Positions 35,363 to 46,084 of a stretch of 64,000 nucleotides of DNA are shown here, piece after piece (position 1 is the stretch's first letter; every line of letters starts with the position of its first letter). Position numbers and translations under genes: made by a program. Source of the stretch: Antedon mediterranea (taxonomy: Eukaryota; Echinodermata; Crinoidea; Comatulida; Antedonidae); the NCBI RefSeq assembly GCF_964355755.1, contig NC_092679.1, forward strand, positions 19,830,932 through 19,894,931, read 5' to 3'. The notes under the pieces were generated by a model. The model was not told the DNA's origin, did not search any database, and worked only from the letters and a program-made list of their open reading frames with translations.

Positions 35363-38300
35363 CTTGAAATTTAAAAATAATACAATGGCTGAATGGTTAC
35401 ATTAAAACAAAATATTGGCTCAGGTTCAAGGCACACCTTGGACATACTGTAGTTATAGTGCTAGGAGTAGGTTTTTTTTCAGGTAAGGACTAGGTCCAGT
35501 GCACACATCTGGCTCATGTGCACTTTAAAAAGCCCAGTGCATTTTACAGAAACAGAAAAGGATAATCCTGGTGTTCTGGTCCACTTCCAGTTCCGGTCAT
35601 TTATAACTGCATTGGTCTAACCAAGGCAATCTAACAACAGGACACTGAGCTTGCCTTGCCAAGATAGCGAAAAATACCAATAGTACTGTACTATGTATGT
35701 ATTCTTCGTGGTGTGCAGTGTCTGTTAAACAGAACCACAGATAAACCCTTTGACCTCCAAAGCTCAGCATCCTGTTGTTAGAATGCCTTGGTCTAACAAC
35801 CCTTAGTGGTGTAATGCAGGGGGAAAAGGTCTCTGGTTTAGAAATCCTAAATGCCCTTCCAACGCTGTGTAGTTGCAATGGGGCTGCTCATGCTCTGAGG
35901 CCCCTTAAGAGTTATGGGCTAAGCCAGTTATTGCTCAAGCCGTTACACCCCTGACATCCCTGTTATGGAAACCATGTCCCAATAGCATGAAAAAGAACTA
36001 CACCAAGTTTCCCAGGAAATAGCAATATAGGAGATATATACTGTATATATACCCTTAAATGTCTCTTTCCTCCATTCAATTGAAATTCTCTTCTACCGTG
36101 CAAAACACGGCGATTGTTAAAGACAAGACATTGACCTGGGTGCAACTGGAGTTCCTTCTATAAAAATAAATATATAGTAAAATTATTTTAAAATTTCCTT
36201 ATTTATTCGACCAATCATACATTTACTAGTATAAATGAACTGCCTACCAAAACAATATTAGAGATTGTTACGCTGTAATTCAGATCAATGCGACTGTGCT
36301 GCATGAACAGCACCCCCTCAATATACTACAGAATGCTTACCTTAAAATTTGATTTCTTCAAAAGTTCAGCCAATCGTCTGTAAGCTCTGTAGTATGGAAC
36401 TACTTCATCCTATCAAAATGTAAGTGTGAAAAAATAAATCATAGTATCTATATTATAAGAGAGAGAGAGAGTATGTGTAGATTTCGCATAGTTTCCGCAT
36501 GCATCTATACACATGGGGTATCAAAATACTGGATTGTATTGTAGTGGGGTAGCACAACAACAGGAATTGTACTGGGAAGGTTTTAAAAATTGTTATTGAA
36601 AAATAATTAAAAGATTAATATAAAACAATTTTTCAGCTTCACATACTTCATCAACATGCAAGGCGCCTTCAAACTGTGGGGACCATGTCACTGCAGTTAC
36701 CTATAAAATAAAAATTAATTTATACATTTTTTATCCTTTTTTTTCTAATAGCAAGTACAGAATGGATAACTATAATTTTTTTTACATTTTTTTATTTTAT
36801 ACTCATCCAACAGCAAGTAACTCGCCAATTACAGGATGGATAAACTATTTTGTAATTTATCTTGCTTATAAACTAAGTCTTACTGTATTTGTGGCTTAGT
36901 GAGTGGATTTGAAAGAGTCGTGAGTTACAACCCTGGCACTAGGTCAGGATTGAACTCTGGACCTTGGGATTGGAAGGCAAGCACGTAAACCATCAAGCTA
37001 GTACCACATTTAATCATCATTTAAAAAGTGGAGTAGAAACTAGGTCATAGCACTAGGTCACTATTGAACCTTGGGGTTGAAAGGCAAGAATGTTACCCAC
37101 CATGCAACAGCTCCAATATATATCATTTTACTTACATGTTTTGTAACTGGATGAACATTGATGTGTGATCTTTGATATTGGAATGCTGCAGGATTTTCCC
37201 TAAGAAAACAAAATAACAACTTCAAGCACAAGAGAAACAGCAGTTAAACATTGTTAGCACAGTGTCACTATTTATAACACACATGAATGTATTCTTGCAA
37301 TTTGATTGGTTACTTTATGCATCATTTGGAATTAGCCATAACAGAAAAGTAATACTGTAAAGCCCAACTTTTTCGCACACCCTTTATTTTCGCGATTGAA
37401 TAACGATAAAAAGTTGCGAAATAGTTGGAAATGTAAAATCTCGAAAAGCTAGGGCCGTAAACATTTTGGGCTTTACAGTATCAAATGGTGATAATTCAAT
37501 TTTTCAACTCTGTTTACACTATCAAACTTTATGTGACAAAAAATGTGATGTGCCCAAATATGGTAGTGATATACGCAAATATGGTAGTGATATGACATCA
37601 TCATATCCATTTATGGGCACATCACATTCTGTTGTCACATAAAGTTTGATAGTGTAGATAGGTCTTTAAGAGATGGTATCACCTTTGCAACTCAAATAAC
37701 TAGAAATTAATTGTGTTGCTTTTCCAAGCCAGAATGAGTGTGTCATTTGGGAGAATGCCTTTTAGAGGAAGTGGAAGCATCGCATTTATAATACCTTTCA
37801 AAGTGCACTTTTTGAAACGTTGCAGGCACTCTGCACAGCGTGTCAAAATCATCAGGGAATTGTTGGCGTAGTTGCTCAACTACTTGAAATATATCAAGCA
37901 GAACGCTCTCACCTCCCACAACTGCGTCATCAAATCTTTAAAAAAAAGGTATGATTGATGATCAGGTTGTATTGGGTATAGAATCATTATAAACTGTTAG
38001 GGGCGCTAATTTTCCTTTGTGGGGACATAATTATCCATGTGCGAGTGGCTAACATGATTAATATTGAATACTGCAGATTGGAACATTTCATTATTACAGG
38101 AGGACACACCTTTATGCTACACGCCTTGATTTCCATTAGTTACCTCCGCCAAGGAGGTATATGTAATCGATCGCGCGTGTTTTAATTTCTAGCATATTTA
38201 TAATTGCAAACACTAGTTAAGATTTTCAAAAATAAGAATTTAAATGAGGTTACGCAAGAGATTAATAAACAAATCAATTTTACCTTATACAATGAAGAAG

Positions 38301-41300
38301 CTGTAGGCCTGGGACAGACTCATAGTAACTCAGGTCCATGTGGAAGTCTAACTCTACAGATGTATATGCAACATTAATTGGTTTATCTTCATTTTTAACA
38401 TCAAAATGCTAAAAACAATGTCATAATATATGTTTTAGTCTCAACAATTATAGGCAATGTCTTATATAAGTCAAAATATGCTCTCTAAAATGTTTGTTGA
38501 TTCATGCTTTGGTGACTATACTAGTACTAGGCAGGATGAAGTCAATAACAATTTCCTAAAAATTTGTAAAATGTTTCGTATAATTCCAAAATTCAATAAA
38601 TAGTAAATCATTTGTTTTCCTTAGCGCTTAATCTATGGGATTCTATAGGTGCCATAATTGTTAAAAAATAAATAAATGGTGATTTATTGTACTACAACTG
38701 GTAAACATGAAATATTTCATAGACGTCAACAAATTTTTTCCCCTTAATACCAGCACACTAATCCAACATGATAATGAATACAGTAAATAATTAACTTGTT
38801 AGTATTATCGAAGTAGTTTGATTAAAATCTTGACCAAAAAACATTAAAAAATAAAAAATAAAAAATAAATGTCTTCTCACAAAATAAAAATATTCTATAT
38901 ATTAGAAAAGTTATATTAGAGATATATTGTCCCTGTCCATTTTTTTATACCAATTGTACACTAGCTTACTGTAGCAAATAGACCTGTTTTATAATAATAA
39001 TAATAAGACTTATACAGCACACATATCCTCTAAAGTGCTCAAGGCGCTTGTGAAAAACCATGAAACATATTAACCTTAAACCTAAATACTATTGATAAAT
39101 TTGACAAAAACCGAAATAATAAAGACCAATCGAACCCACATCACTGCTTCCGTTTACCAGCAATTTAAAGCTCAGGTACAGGCATGAATTTTAAATATAA
39201 TATCTGGTTAATTGTACATAAATCAAATATTTGTAACAGAAATCAAGACGAAAAACCATGAATTTCCCCTAATATTGTCAAATACAAAATTTGGCAAAAT
39301 TCTGCCAAAAAGACTTTTTTTCAGTAGTTAGGTAGTTAACATAATGTAATAAAATGTCTGGTGACTCCCTAGAAGGTGAAAAAAGATGGTGGATATACGG
39401 TGGATAATTTTTGCTATAGATAGCATGAAAATAAAATTCTGAAGTTGAATAAAAATACAAGAAATGTAAAATTCAAGTTATATTACCTATATTTAGTCAT
39501 TTGATAACATTTTTTACCTCACTGTTTATTTTTCATAGCTTTTTAAAATGCCTCTCTACTTTCAAAATTTGTGTACAAAAGAATTTTACTGTGTAATTTG
39601 AACTATCAAATTGAACTGATATGAAAGTGCTAATTTTCAACAAGCTCCTGTAAAACAAATAAAATCCTAAAAATTATAAAACATAGGGGAAACTCGAAAT
39701 CGATAATTATTGGAATGTATGATCAATAGAAATTGTTTGCTCGCACCTGGCCTTTAAGGTGCATAGACCAGCTAGTACATAACTCACAGGTGTTCTCAGT
39801 GATGTGGGTGTCTAGCTAAACAAATTAAATCTTACAAATTGCCAAAAGGAGCCGACAGCAGATGTGTCTTAAGCGCACTCTTGAAAAAATAACACAAAAA
39901 ACTGTATCTACTTACAGCACCATAAAGAGTAGTCAGGACGCCTCCGAGTCTTTTAGCAATCTGTATAAAAAAAGAATAATTTAATACAATGTAGGAACCG
40001 TAATCATATTTTCTGGTAATAATTCCGTTAATACTTCTATTAATATTTCTATTAATACTTCTGTTAACTTTTCTGTTAATACTTCTGTTATTATTTCTGT
40101 TAATATTTCTGTTAATACTTCTGTTAATACTTCTGTTAATATTTCTGTTAAAATTTCTGTTAATACTTCTTTTAATAATTTTTTGTTAATACAGATAGTG
40201 ATACTGTAAGTGTAACATATGTAATAATAGCGAGGTTTCGATTCGATACAGTAAACAGGACAAATGCAGATAAATCTTCTCCTTTGTCTAACTGTCCCAT
40301 GAAATGAAAGCTTACTATTACAATCAGCTACACAGGTTTGTGAAAAGCCATTTATATTTTCCTGGGCACCTATTGTTATCTTTGTACAATGAATTGGTCA
40401 TTGTTATTAACTAAATGATATACAGTAATCCTAAGGCTATGTACCTCAATAACCTTATTTTCATCATTTTCAGTTGGGATGCCGTCAATCACAGTTACAC
40501 CGTACTCATTCAAAAATGTTACGTACCTACAATCAAAATAAAATAAAAGCCGAGGTGTATTTTTGTATTGTACATAAACATCACTTGTTTTAGTGGTAGT
40601 TTAGTATTACTTGGGACATTTTGATTAAATCCTGTTCAAGAATACATTCAATTAACTTTACTACAAGATTTAAAAAATAATAAAACAAAAATACCTCAGA
40701 AATGTCTTTTCACAAGACATGACCTGTTCAAAATCAAAATATTCTATGTTGCCCTATAATATAATTAGGAAAATATAAAAATAGATTGATAACTAGTTTT
40801 GGCAAAAATCAGGTACAGACAGCTGCTCCAATAAATTACACGCTAATGATTTGTATTACTGATTTAGATTTCCTCTCGCCCAATATTTATTTTTTATAAA
40901 CACATCAGGCACAGAACATGAATTCTAAACCGCCCGGTGGTGATATACTGAAATTTAATTATGGATAAAGATGACGAAATCTGTGAGGATTAGAAAAAGT
41001 CACCCTAACAGAGATTCGAACCCCGGAACCTTCTGCTTGATATGCAGATGTCCTAACTATTAGAGTTGTATACATGTACATGTTTTATGATGGACTATGA
41101 TTATCATATTTAAGCTGCTAGCAATGTCTTAAAGATGTATTGTCCCTTGAAACACAAAAAATGGAAAAAAAAATATTCTAAATTGAAATTGGCCATATCA
41201 AAGTAATATTAAAGTTATTCACTTTAAGTCGAAAATTCGAGACAAAAAACAACAAGTTAACGTACTAATTAACAGGTAAATTAATTTGATTACATTTCGT

Positions 41301-44236
41301 CTGGAAAATCGTCACGAGTGAAAGTAAAAGATTTCAAACCATTAGTATGCATTATGCATGATGCTAATTAGGATTGTTTACAACTCGTCACGGTTGAGAA
41401 GGTGTTTTCACACAGATCGCGAAGAAGTTTATGATTATGCATACAGAGTAGCCAAACAAGCGGGTTGCATTATGAGATATGTTTTGATCGAAAACTTTGA
41501 CTGGAAGTCAAAGTTATTTTTTTTAACAAAAAAACGTCTGTATTTCGGTTAAATAATTTTTTTTGGGATTAATTTATGGTGAAATTTAATAACTATTATG
41601 ATACTTCAAAATGACCCACTTTTTTTCAAAATTTTAAATTTTTTTTTTTTTATTGGTCAAAAGGACAATACATCTTTAAAGGAGCAAAGCCTTTTCTTTT
41701 TAAAAGTTATTGCTTCCTTACCTAAATTAATTATCATCATAAGGCTAGGTAGTTGTGGCCATGAAATACATTGTAAAAGAGAAGATTTGACAAGGCATCC
41801 TATGCAGGAATGTTAACCATGTCAAAGCTAAAACACCAGCAATTTTTTTATGATGCAGTAATAATAATAATAAGCACTTTACACACAAAAATGCAGTGAT
41901 CCTACACAATTATAGGAATGTTAACAGAATTAGGATTTGAACCCAACACTCTGGGATTGGTAACCAAGTATGTTAATCACCTATCTACTGTACAGTACAG
42001 TCTTACCGTCAAAAACTTATATTCACACTTTTTCATTCTATCATTGCGAGCTTTCTGCGAGTAACAATACTCCTTGAGCCAATCCAATGTCACCACTCCA
42101 ACATGGTCTGGTTCCTCCTTCCATCGAAGATGTACATGGTTGCCATCTGCAAATGATATGGAATAACAATTCTATTCTGAATTTCTATTCACCAGTGCAA
42201 TAGTATTAAAAATCCTAAAATGCAGCAATTTCAATCAGATATAGATGACAGTTTTTGGAAGAAGTGAATTGCGTAAAAGGCCATACTAGGTTGAAACACC
42301 GGTTCTCGTCACCGAAATTAAGCAACATTGAGCCCGGTTGCGTTCTGGATGGGAGACTGTCTGGTGGGTGGTGGTGTATATATCAGAAAGTGATGGTATA
42401 ATGATATCGGACTAGCATGTAATAGGGATGGGTTCAAGCCTGTAGCCAATTCTTTTTTCTAGCTACCATACCTAAAGCTCTGTCTACACTATCAAACTAG
42501 TTTGACAAAAAAAAAAAATATGATGTGCCCAAATATGGTAGTGATAAGCTTAAATATGGTAGTGATATGACAACATGTCCATATATGGGCACATCACATT
42601 TTTTTGTCACGTAAAGTATAATAGTGTGAACAGAGATAGCTTAATGTATGTTCTTGCATTGTACACCAACCTGGTTGTAATGTTGCAGATATTAGAGTTG
42701 GTTTTTCTGGAATACTTAAAATATCAGTTAATTTCTGTCCACTATGAGCTTGTATACAGGAATCACATTTGCAGTTATAACGAAGCCATATACTATGGTA
42801 TCTGTAAAGAGAATTTATTACATATCTCTACTACAGTCTAGAAATTGTGAGTATTCTAGGATTGGATTAAATTTAAAGGTTTTTGAAAAAATGTCGGCTT
42901 TTGAACAAATTTTGGATGTTGGGGCAGGGCAGAAAAAAAAGTAAAGTTACAGTTGTAATAAGATAAAGATAATGTAATAAGATTTATAAAGCGCACATAT
43001 CCACAAAATGCTCAGGCCGGGGTCACTTGGCTAGCGTTGCTGTCCAGTCCCAGGGTTCACAGGGTCGCTAGCTTGTAACAAAATAACAAATAATATATGG
43101 TGCTTTTCGTAAAAAGGTGCTTTTCGTAAAAAGGTGCTGCTTTATACAAATTTAAGGGGTTTGTTTTGTAGAAAAGTGAGAACCCTCTCCTCATAATAAT
43201 GTCATAAGGCTCTACAGTACAATACACAATGGATCGAAACGTTATTATGACAATAATCTAATTATTGGTTTTAATTTACTGTTGTTGTTTCTCTTAATAT
43301 ATGTTACGGCCGTATGTGCCACTAGGCACGGAGATGATAGGTCATGTGACTTACCTACTGAGGGCTTCAGCATCGTCATTCCAGTGAATAACAATCTCAC
43401 TTCCATCCTCATTAATGTTTAAGTTATCTTTTTGTGTAGATGTTGATAACTACAATGTAAAAAGGTATGGATTTGAAAATACTATGAAACCAATGGTATA
43501 GACTTTAGTGTTATTTACTTACAGTATATTGTGGTTCTACAATAATATATATAGCCTATATAATAATGTTGTAATATCTATGAATGGAACAACATCAACA
43601 ATCAAACTATAAGAATATATAAGGTGTAAATTTTAAAATGCCATCATCTGTCATACAAATAGGTTATATGAGAATGTTTGTTTTGTTTTGTCTCAAAGCA
43701 AGTTCACAATTCTATATTACACTACTACTGTGAGTGGCCGAGTGGTTAGGAAAATAGAATCATAATTACGTAGCCATAAAATCGGTCATGGTAGGTGGTG
43801 GTAGAACAAGTCTTCTCGGATAAGGACTATAAACCGTAGGTCTAGTGCACACATCTAGCTCATGTGCACTTTAAGACGAGTAGGAGGTCGGTGTACAGTA
43901 CATACACAGCCAAAGGTCATCCAGTATAAAAGAATAATACATTTAAAAAAATAAAAATAAGAAAGATCAGAAAATACATGCAAATGATAATTAATTTTAA
44001 ATTTAAAATCACACTAAAAACTGAAACTACTATACCGTTTTGAGAAAGCTCCCTTGTTCATTAAATGGAGTTTTCCTGTATAATAATTCAGGTAAATATT
44101 TACGCTTTGATGAACTTGAAATAACAGGAAAGTTTACGGAGCTTAAACGTCTAGTATGAAACCGACAAGTTCGTCTAACACCAAATGCGCACAGATTTTC
44201 AAACAGGCTTGACAGTGATTTAAAATTCTGCATCAT
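35255..44236 (-). CDS. BBOX1: Gamma-butyrobetaine dioxygenase-like 2-oxoglutarate oxygenase (complete, 472 aa)
   Basis: Fe(II)/2-oxoglutarate oxygenase of the BBOX1/TMLHE family, which hydroxylates gamma-butyrobetaine or trimethyllysine in carnitine synthesis. Fourteen coding exons join in frame with GT-AG sites: 44236-44036, 43449-43355, 42801-42671, 42146-42007, 40753-40695, 40526-40445, 39960-39916, 38408-38284, 37935-37795, 37199-37136, 36700-36647, 36409-36341, 36157-36053, 35362-35255. The N-terminal zinc module shows WLRYNCKCDSC (Cys109, 111, 114) and probable ligand His157. The iron triad is His274-x-Asp276 (FHMDLSYYE) and His422 (RRVLHGRRE), followed by Arg424/425. Residues 1-33 are basic and could be a mitochondrial presequence, as in TMLHE, though motif wording is closer to invertebrate BBOX1-like proteins. 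Substrate is not proven by sequence. An in-frame stop lies upstream of the chosen Met. Confidence 0.93.
35480..35590. repeat. Dispersed repeat (GTGCACACATCTGGCTCATG)
   Basis: Shares aggtctagtgcacacatct-like and gctcatgtgcactttaa with 43825-43880. Probably the body of a SINE. Confidence 0.55.
35631..35781. mobile_element. MITE family 3 copy (CTAACAACAGG ... CCTGTTGTTAG)
   Basis: Terminal inversion ctaacaacagga / tcctgttgttag; interior includes gcgaaaaataccaatagta and accacagataaaccctttg. Same family as the outer element at 49880-50200. Confidence 0.7.
36053..36157 (-). CDS. BBOX1: BBOX-like exon 13 (second iron His)
   Basis: 105 nt, phase 0; HPGQCLVFNNRRVLHGRRE gives the distal His422 and the following arginines. 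Acceptor tttttatag, donor gtatat. Confidence 0.95.
36341..36409 (-). CDS. BBOX1: BBOX-like exon 12
   Basis: 69 nt, phase 0; DEVVPYYRAYRRLAELLKK. Acceptor tttgatag, donor gtaagc. Confidence 0.92.
36647..36700 (-). CDS. BBOX1: BBOX-like exon 11
   Basis: 54 nt, phase 0; VTAVTWSPQFEGALHVDE. Acceptor ttttatag, donor gtatgt. Confidence 0.9.
36890..37012 (-). repeat. tRNA-derived SINE in dioxygenase intron 10
   Basis: Reverse strand: gcttgatggtttacgtgctt (box A-like), gagttcaatcctgac (box B). A second, similar block follows at 37030-37115 (ggttcaatagtgac), suggesting two tRNA-like units in a row. Confidence 0.6.
37136..37199 (-). CDS. BBOX1: BBOX-like exon 10
   Basis: 64 nt, phase 2 in, 0 out; ENPAAFQYQRSHINVHPV. 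Acceptor tttcttag, donor gtaagt. Confidence 0.92.
37351..37482. mobile_element. MITE family 4 (AATACTGTAAAGCCCAA termini)
   Basis: Left atactgtaaagcccaa, right ttgggctttacagtat, about 130 bp. The interior has tcgcgattgaataacg and gttgcgaaatag. Its ends contain the word TACTGTA that is over-used across the window. Confidence 0.8.
37505..37668. mobile_element. MITE family 1 copy
   Basis: caactctgtttacactatca ... tttgatagtgtagataggtc; interior repeats the block gatatacgcaaatatggtag. Confidence 0.85.
37795..37935 (-). CDS. BBOX1: BBOX-like exon 9
   Basis: 141 nt, phase 2 in and out; GGESVLLDIFQVVEQLRQQ and VPATFQKVHFE. Acceptor tttaaag, donor gtatta. Confidence 0.94.
38284..38408 (-). CDS. BBOX1: BBOX-like exon 8 (iron His-x-Asp)
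   Basis: 125 nt, phase 0 in, 2 out; LDFHMDLSYYESVPGLQLL carries His274 and Asp276. Acceptor tttttag, donor gtaaaa. Confidence 0.96.
38409..39915 (-). other. BBOX-like intron 7 (1.5 kb)
   Basis: AT-rich; one aataataataataagactta dispersed-repeat start at about 38990-39070 (related to 42955-43015). Nothing else recognised. Confidence 0.6.
39916..39960 (-). CDS. BBOX1: BBOX-like exon 7
   Basis: 45 nt, phase 0; IAKRLGGVLTTLYGA. Acceptor ttatacag, donor gtaagt. Confidence 0.9.
40015..40195 (+). repeat. 12-bp microsatellite-like array (TTCTGTTAATAC)
   Basis: About fifteen imperfect units of ttctgttaatac / ttctgttaatat in dioxygenase intron 6, with occasional attaat variants at the left end. Confidence 0.9.
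40445..40526 (-). CDS. BBOX1: BBOX-like exon 6
   Basis: 82 nt, phase 2 in, 0 out; YVTFLNEYGVTVIDGIP. Acceptor gattgtag, donor gtacat. Confidence 0.93.
40695..40753 (-). CDS. BBOX1: BBOX-like exon 5
   Basis: 59 nt, phase 0 in, 2 out; GNIEYFDFEQVMSCEKTFL. Acceptor tattatag, donor gtattt. Confidence 0.9.
40935..41075 (-). repeat. tRNA-derived SINE
   Basis: Reverse strand: tctaatagttaggacatctg (box A-like), ggggttcgaatctc (box B), then a body whose complement reads aaatctgtgaggattagaaa. The body and head recur at 49720-49885; the head alone recurs at 34915. Confidence 0.75.
41131..41679. mobile_element. 549-bp element flanked by TTAA (piggyBac-like MITE)
   Basis: Ends agatgtattgtccc and (gg)gacaatacatct are inverted, and TTAA stands immediately outside each end. 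TTAA duplication is the signature of piggyBac-type insertion. Interior has no transposase; short frames are chance. A fragment with the same left end follows gttaa at 22269. Confidence 0.75.
41855..41995 (-). repeat. tRNA-derived SINE
   Basis: Reverse strand: taacatacttggttaccaat then gggttcaaatcctaa (box B). Preceded by aataataataataagcactt. Confidence 0.6.
42007..42146 (-). CDS. BBOX1: BBOX-like exon 4
   Basis: 140 nt, phase 1 in, 0 out; GNHVHLRWKEEPDHVGVV (zinc His157) and LDWLKEYCYSQKARNDR. Acceptor tttgcag, donor gtaaga. Confidence 0.95.
42275..42445 (+). repeat. Composite 5S rRNA-like plus tRNA-like SINE
   Basis: 42275-42380 matches 5S rRNA through ggccatac, caccggttctcgtcaccga, attaagcaac and ggatgggagact, with a short deletion after ttctcgt. 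42386-42445 adds a tRNA-like piece ending gggttcaagcctg (box B). This is not a functional 5S gene: the ends do not pair and the body is mutated. Confidence 0.75.
42474..42637. mobile_element. MITE family 1 copy
   Basis: aaagctctgtctacactatc ... taatagtgtgaacagagata; follows directly on the composite SINE. Confidence 0.85.
42671..42801 (-). CDS. BBOX1: BBOX-like exon 3 (zinc cysteines)
   Basis: 131 nt, phase 2 in, 1 out; YHSIWLRYNCKCDSCIQAH holds three zinc cysteines. Acceptor ctttacag, donor gttggt. Confidence 0.95.
43355..43449 (-). CDS. BBOX1: BBOX-like exon 2
   Basis: 95 nt, phase 0 in, 2 out; NINEDGSEIVIHWNDDAEA. Acceptor cattgtag, donor gtaagt. Confidence 0.92.
43725..43925 (+). repeat. 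SINE-like repeat in dioxygenase intron 1
   Basis: Starts gagtggccgagtggttagga (tRNA box A-like) and carries gtctagtgcacacatctagc and catgtgcactttaa, shared with 35480-35590. Confidence 0.6.
44036..44236 (-). CDS. BBOX1: BBOX-like exon 1 (start codon, possible presequence)
   Basis: 201 nt, ending phase 0 at donor gtatag. Starts MMQNFKSLSSLFENLC and is rich in Arg/Ser through residue 33 with no acidic residue after Glu13, fitting a mitochondrial presequence. Two adjacent ATGs; the outer one is taken. An in-frame TAA about 30 nt upstream bounds the reading frame. Confidence 0.85.
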
Positions 44237-44911
44237 CAACTTCTTTAAATGAAATATTAATTACTTTTTTAAAAACTTTAAATTGTTTGATCAATGATTA
44301 ATTTGCAAAATTTAATGATATTGTTAAATTTTGCAAGCAATTGCTAATTTCTTTGCGTAATCTGAAATTTTGTGAAGAAATTGCGTATGGAAAATTTCAA
44401 AAATTTCAATGGCGCTGCACAATATGAAAATTTTACAAGAAAAGAAAAGCTGTAGCGCAATTTAGGCCATTATAAACATAACAGTATCATGCGGTAGCTG
44501 ATATAGCCTACTCTACTAGCTACTACTAACTTAACTATCTAGGCTAGAATAGGCCTATAGACCTATAAATAAAGTGCGCAAATTAAATCAAACAATACTT
44601 GGTTCAAACTGTGCAGCGGAATTTGAAATAAAGAATAGGCCTAGTACTGTACTAGGCCTAGTCCTATAGTAAACTAGGCCTAACCTTGAGTTGGTGGTCT
44701 GGGGCCTGCCTGCTCTGCCTTCTGCCAACAATAGTAGCCTAACTTTTTATTACCGATGTGGCTCGGTCTACTTGTCAATATTAATTAGAAAGAGAGAAGA
44801 TAACACGACTGCCTCCTAATTTCTACGTCTAAATCAAAATAAATATTTATTTAAAGACATTTGTAAGATCAATAAAATAACAGAACATCAAAATACCTTA
44901 CGAATACGATT

Positions 44912-44978
44912 ATGATTCAAGTGTCAAGCTTTGCTGCTGCGTTGCTGCTGATCTGCTGCCAGCCAAATGAACATCCAG
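44912..44978 (+). CDS. Candidate isolated first exon encoding a signal peptide
   Basis: ATG followed by 22 codons giving MIQVSSFAAALLLICCQPNE and HP, then CAG|gtacgt, a strong donor. Short polar start, hydrophobic core and small residues look like a secretion signal. No plus-strand continuation was recognised before 64000, so this may be chance, or the next exon lies far downstream. Confidence 0.3.
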
Positions 44979-45882
44979 GTACGTGTGTGTATCGGCGATA
45001 CCATTTTACCAAAGGTACTACAGTAGTATGCATGTTGTGAAAACTTGCAAAAACTTTTCAGTGTGCGCCCTCTATACATTTACTTTAACTTTTCTAAAAA
45101 CTTTTTTGGTAAATAAGTTATATCACGCACAAAAACCAGTTAGTTTTGCTTCAATAGTTTTTACTTTCGAATAAATACGTTATGTTACAATTTCATTTAA
45201 TATATCATTATAAACAATTATTAATTAAATAATAAAGTTTTAAAAACGAGACCATTTTTCACAATTGCAAGACAATACAGTTACGGATTTTGAATTAATA
45301 AAACAGCAATGTGGTGCCAATTGACAATTTCAATCCGTTTGTTCTTTTATCACTTTCCATCTTTACGATAGCCATCGAATAGTTAATAAAAAGGGAAAGG
45401 TCAATTGGTAGCCTAATTATCAGTAGCCTTAATTAACAGGTATATTCAACAGTATTGAAAAACACAAACGCTTGCATTGATTTACCAGTTCCTACAAAAT
45501 TGAATACTTTTAACAATAGTAAGTCTAGTTATAAAGTCTACCGTACTAGACGTGATGATCAAATAAGTTGGTTTCTGCATAGGCGCGTTGTATCCTTCTT
45601 CTTTTATTTACAAACATAGGCCTATATATAACTAATTACTCTAATGGGACCTGTATTTATGTCTTGTTGTGATTGTATTGCAATTACGATGTAATTGATG
45701 ACTAAATAAATGTGGAATAAATAAATAAATAAACGTCGTCTGCCGGCTTGTCAGAAATAGGAACCGTATTCTTTAGTCTACGGTGATTTATACTGGCAAA
45801 TTTGGCGTAGACTTTGAGCAAGGCAATTTAGTATAATCTAACTTCCTATAGGCGTTTAATTTACGCTATCTAACTGTTATGT

Positions 45883-45888
45883 TTTATT
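45883..45888 (-). terminator. Probable UNC5CL poly(A) signal
   Basis: AATAAA on the minus strand, about 200 nt past the UNC5CL stop codon; the first perfect hexamer seen downstream. Confidence 0.45.
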
Positions 45889-46084
45889 TACATGTTTATA
45901 ACTTATTTTTGGGTAAATAAAAGAAAGAATAGGTCTGGAAAGAGGATCGGAATTAAATGGATCAAAGACAGTCAATTATCTTGTTATTAATGTGAGACTT
46001 TTTACAATTTTAAGATTGTAATATTTTAACTATACAATTGTCTTCTTCTACCTAAGTCAAGAACTTATTTGTAGCATTATAAAG

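Larger units (their letters stand above)
44237..46084. other. Intergenic gap (5' of dioxygenase, 3' of UNC5CL)
   Basis: Contains the candidate plus-strand signal-peptide exon (44912-44978), dense taggcct/aggccta words (44480-44700) and a LINE-like tail ending taaataaataaataaac near 45735. Confidence 0.6.

Noticed and set aside
41358-41816. Open frames of 64 and 72 residues
   Set aside because: They lie inside the TTAA-flanked element and resemble no family; AT-rich chance frames.
42275-42380. Functional 5S rRNA gene
   Set aside because: Internal deletion, several substitutions and no pairing ends; followed by a SINE-like unit.
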